Source: Rudanella paleaurantiibacter (lineage in GTDB: Bacteria > Bacteroidota > Bacteroidia > Cytophagales > Spirosomataceae). From it: a DNA stretch of 64,000 bases. Below are positions 61,577-64,000 of the stretch, piece by piece (within the stretch, counting starts at the first letter, position 1; the number at the start of each line of letters is the position of its first letter). Made by a program: the position numbers and the translations under genes. Below the pieces are notes generated by a model that saw only the letters and a list, made by a program, of their open reading frames with translations, did not search any database and was not told the DNA's origin. The stretch covers positions 744,001 to 808,000 of the forward strand of contig NZ_WELI01000003.1 in NCBI RefSeq assembly GCF_009184635.1, given 5' to 3'.

Positions 61577-64000
61577 ATGAAACGTACTATTCTTGTTTGG
61601 TTGATACTAAGCGTACAGGCTGTTTGGGCGCAACCCCGTCAGGTAGTTATCAGCCAGATAAAAGCGCTGATTGCGCAAGGAGAGAAAGCCGAAAGTACCC
61701 ATGACAACACCCGGGCCATTGGGTTCTACCAACAGGCCCTCAACCTTAGTCATAAGGCACAACTACCGGCCTACTCCATTCTGCTCTGTGTAGATATTGG
61801 CATTCTGAAAAGCCAGTTAACGCAGGTGTCCGAAGCCCTTACCTACCTCCGGCGGGCCAATGAGTACTACCATACCTTCCGCGAAAAATCAGTACGGCGT
61901 CGGTTCATGATTGACTATAGCTTTGCCATAGTCCATATCGGGTTAACCCAACTTGATTCGGCAACGCACTATTTCAACCAGTGTAGTTACCTCATCAAAA
62001 CCCACAACGACTCACTCAAATCCTTTAACCACTACCTCGACCTCTACTACCTGGAGCGGTCGTATCTGGCGCAGGAAACCATGAACTTCACCGAAAGCAT
62101 TGCGCTCAACGAGGAAGCCATCCGACGCTACAAAGCCCGAAACAAAACCGACGACGGGTCGGGGAATCATTACAACTCACTCGGCAAGTCGTATGCAGCC
62201 TTGGGGCAGTTTGCCCGTGCCGACTCCGCCTTTAGCCGCGCGGCTACTCTGTACGCCAGCACACCTTTGTTTGAGGCTATTATTCTTTGCAACCTTACCG
62301 ACTCCCAGGTGCAGCAAGGCCGGGCGTCGGCGGGGGCGCAAACCCTCCAACGCGCCCAACAGGCTTACAAACGCTACCAGCGCCAAACCGGCGAAACGGA
62401 TGCCGATGTGGAGCGTCGGCTTCGGCAAAACCGGGCGGGGGTATATCTGGCTCAGGGCAATCTACCCCGCGCTGAAGCGGCCTTTAACGAACTGCTCACG
62501 TTCTGCGCCAAATACTTTCCAATGCCCTCTGGCTTCCGGGTCGATGCGTACCTGAGCATGAGCCGCCTGTACGAGCAACAGCGTAACCCGGCGGCCGTAC
62601 GCAAGGCCCTCGATGCCGCAGTGCGCGAAGCCTACGGGCCACGGGCTACCTCACCCGAACAGGCCGTATTGCCACGCTCCCTGGTATCGGCCCTGACGGC
62701 ACGGGCCGATTTCCTGGCCCGTACCCCGGCCCCCTCGCCAACCGAACGGGCCGCCAACGCCCGCGAGGCTCTGACCACCTACGAACAGGCTATCGACCTG
62801 GTAGCCTCGCTCCGGCGGGGTGCCTTGTTGCCCGAATCAAAGGCTTTTCTGGCCGCCAAAGCCGCTCCGCTGTTCGAACCGGCGTTATCGCTCTGCTACG
62901 AACTGGCGCAGCAGCCTACCCAAACCGATGTTTACACCCGCAAAGCATTCGCCCTTTTCGACCGATTTCAGAACAGCCTGCTGGCCGATGCCCAGCTTGA
63001 GCAACGGCTCATGCGGCAGTACTTGCCCGCCCCGATGCAGGCCGAATGGCGTCGGCTGAGTCAACGACTGAGTCAGCTCCGGCTCGTGCGCGAAACGGGC
63101 AACCCTGCCACCGAAGCCGAGTTAAACCAAACCGAGAAAAGCCTGATTGAATGGCAGCAACGCACCGACCGTACGCACCCGCAATACCGGCAGGCACTGA
63201 GTAGGGTAACACAACTGTCGATGACCGATTACCAGACGGTGCTGCAACCAGGCGAAGCGTTGCTATGCTACGCGCCAACCCCGGCCGGGTTGCTGGTGCT
63301 TGCGCTACACAAACGGGGCGCTTTGTTTCGGCGATTGCCGGTAAGCCCGGCCGGGCTGGATCAGGCCCTAAGCCGTTACCGGGCCGAGGTGAGCCGTAAC
63401 CCCGGTATTGTAGGCAGTTACGACAACCGCCCCGGTCAGGCGGTGTACAAGCTGTTGCTGGCCCCAATTCGGGCTCAGTTACCCGACCTTACCGCCCTGA
63501 CTGTGGTACCGCCCCCCAACTGGCAAATACCATTCGAGGCCCTCGAAACCCAGGCGGGGCGTTGGCTTCTTCAAGACGTTGACGTAGGGTATCAGTTTAA
63601 CCTGTCGGGGCGGCTCCTCCCCCCTGACCCGGTGCAAACCCGGCACGAAGCCCTTAGTTTTGCTCCGTTTGCCGCCGATACCGGCCGCAGCCCGTTTCGG
63701 ATGCCCAACGGATTTTTGCTCAGGTCGCTGCGGGCCTCTGCCGAAGAGGCCACCCTCCCCGACGGCCAAAGCTGGCTCGGCAAAGCGGCTTCCAAACAAC
63801 GCTTTTTAGAAGATGCACAACACACCCGGTTGTTGCTGGTTACGACCCATACCTATCCGGGGCCCCGCGAAACGGCACTGGTGTTTCACCCGGCAGAGAC
63901 CGACTACCTGCTTTACCCCTCTGAACTTCAACACGCCGATTTACGGTCGGTAGGGTTAGCGGCCCTGTCGGCCTGCGCCACCGAAAAAGGAGTTCAGTTA
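61577..64000 (+). CDS. TPR-CHAT protease-like protein (partial, runs off the window)
   Basis: At least 808 residues from ATG 61577. A signal peptide (MKRTILVWLILSVQAVWAQ) is followed by several TPR units (about 30-290, for example AIGFYQQALNLSHKAQ). The CHAT domain begins near residue 560. The catalytic His is likely in LLLVTTHTYPGP and the Cys in LAALSACATEKG at the window end. CHAT proteins are caspase-like proteases or their inactive relatives, often in signalling or defence; exported TPR-CHAT proteins are common in Cytophagales. The C-terminal tail is outside the window. Confidence 0.88.
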   Translation, partial: MKRTILVWLILSVQAVWAQPRQVVISQIKALIAQGEKAESTHDNTRAIGFYQQALNLSHKAQLPAYSILLCVDIGILKSQLTQVSEALTYLRRANEYYHTFREKSVRRRFMIDYSFAIVHIGLTQLDSATHYFNQCSYLIKTHNDSLKSFNHYLDLYYLERSYLAQETMNFTESIALNEEAIRRYKARNKTDDGSGNHYNSLGKSYAALGQFARADSAFSRAATLYASTPLFEAIILCNLTDSQVQQGRASAGAQTLQRAQQAYKRYQRQTGETDADVERRLRQNRAGVYLAQGNLPRAEAAFNELLTFCAKYFPMPSGFRVDAYLSMSRLYEQQRNPAAVRKALDAAVREAYGPRATSPEQAVLPRSLVSALTARADFLARTPAPSPTERAANAREALTTYEQAIDLVASLRRGALLPESKAFLAAKAAPLFEPALSLCYELAQQPTQTDVYTRKAFALFDRFQNSLLADAQLEQRLMRQYLPAPMQAEWRRLSQRLSQLRLVRETGNPATEAELNQTEKSLIEWQQRTDRTHPQYRQALSRVTQLSMTDYQTVLQPGEALLCYAPTPAGLLVLALHKRGALFRRLPVSPAGLDQALSRYRAEVSRNPGIVGSYDNRPGQAVYKLLLAPIRAQLPDLTALTVVPPPNWQIPFEALETQAGRWLLQDVDVGYQFNLSGRLLPPDPVQTRHEALSFAPFAADTGRSPFRMPNGFLLRSLRASAEEATLPDGQSWLGKAASKQRFLEDAQHTRLLLVTTHTYPGPRETALVFHPAETDYLLYPSELQHADLRSVGLAALSACATEKGVQL

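Overview
The window looks like chromosomal DNA of a GC-rich Bacteroidota of the order Cytophagales, close to Spirosoma, Rudanella or Fibrella. The signs are a fused LpxC-FabZ next to LpxD and LpxA, the gliding lipoprotein GldD, proteins with a type IX secretion (T9SS) C-terminal domain, a TonB-dependent receptor with a carboxypeptidase-like plug extension, LytTR regulation, AIM24, tRNA without an encoded CCA, and promoters of the TAnnTTTG type. Genus is inferred from gene content only.

Layout. 1-622: 3' part of a metallo-beta-lactamase-fold hydrolase gene. 746-6441: a compact 5.7-kb integrative element inserted in the 3' end of a Met-type tRNA gene (6427-6500). It carries a tyrosine integrase, a DNA-binding RteC-like protein, an excisionase-like protein, two unknown proteins, and a Rep-like protein whose gene holds iteron-like repeats. 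The tRNA's probable original terminator is now 5.7 kb away at the far end. 6556-11465: HD phosphohydrolase, then the lipid A set lpxD, lpxC/fabZ, lpxA. 11598-13424: an AT-rich island with a lipoprotein/membrane protein pair and a small HTH regulator gene containing a G10 tract. 13455-20096: MsbA-like ABC exporter, prfC, DMT transporter, SDR, CoA-type Nudix. 20097-32375: GH20 hexosaminidase, T9SS metallophosphoesterase, aminotransferase, a LytTR two-component pair whose kinase has pentapeptide repeats, a TPR protein and a TonB receptor. 32502-43272: MscS channel, beta-propeller protein, an MbnH/MbnP-like pair, a NarL-type kinase with a membrane partner, CocE-like hydrolase, GldD. 43425-48488: AIM24, gltX, ridA, TIGR04282 transferase, and a T4-Pnkp-like kinase-phosphatase. 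48551-52066: a giant T9SS surface protein. 52404-56142: trmN6-like methyltransferase, GT2, GNAT, and an XRE/DUF2083 regulator.

56143-58383 is a second insertion. A low-GC lipoprotein pair lies between the complete regulator gene and a second, diverged copy of that gene's last 282 bp. A 20-bp tandem repeat sits directly before one lipoprotein start. 58626-64000 holds a large unrecognised cytoplasmic protein gene divergent from a tiny lipoprotein gene and a TPR-CHAT protease-like gene cut by the window end.

Intergenic DNA is rich in structured repeats: long hairpins with 28-35 bp arms between convergent genes, low-complexity inverted repeats, and copies of two dispersed palindromic families. 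The most unusual items are the tRNA-borne element with its displaced terminator, the regulator 3'-end duplication flanking a cassette, and the unknown 845-residue protein next to the CHAT gene.
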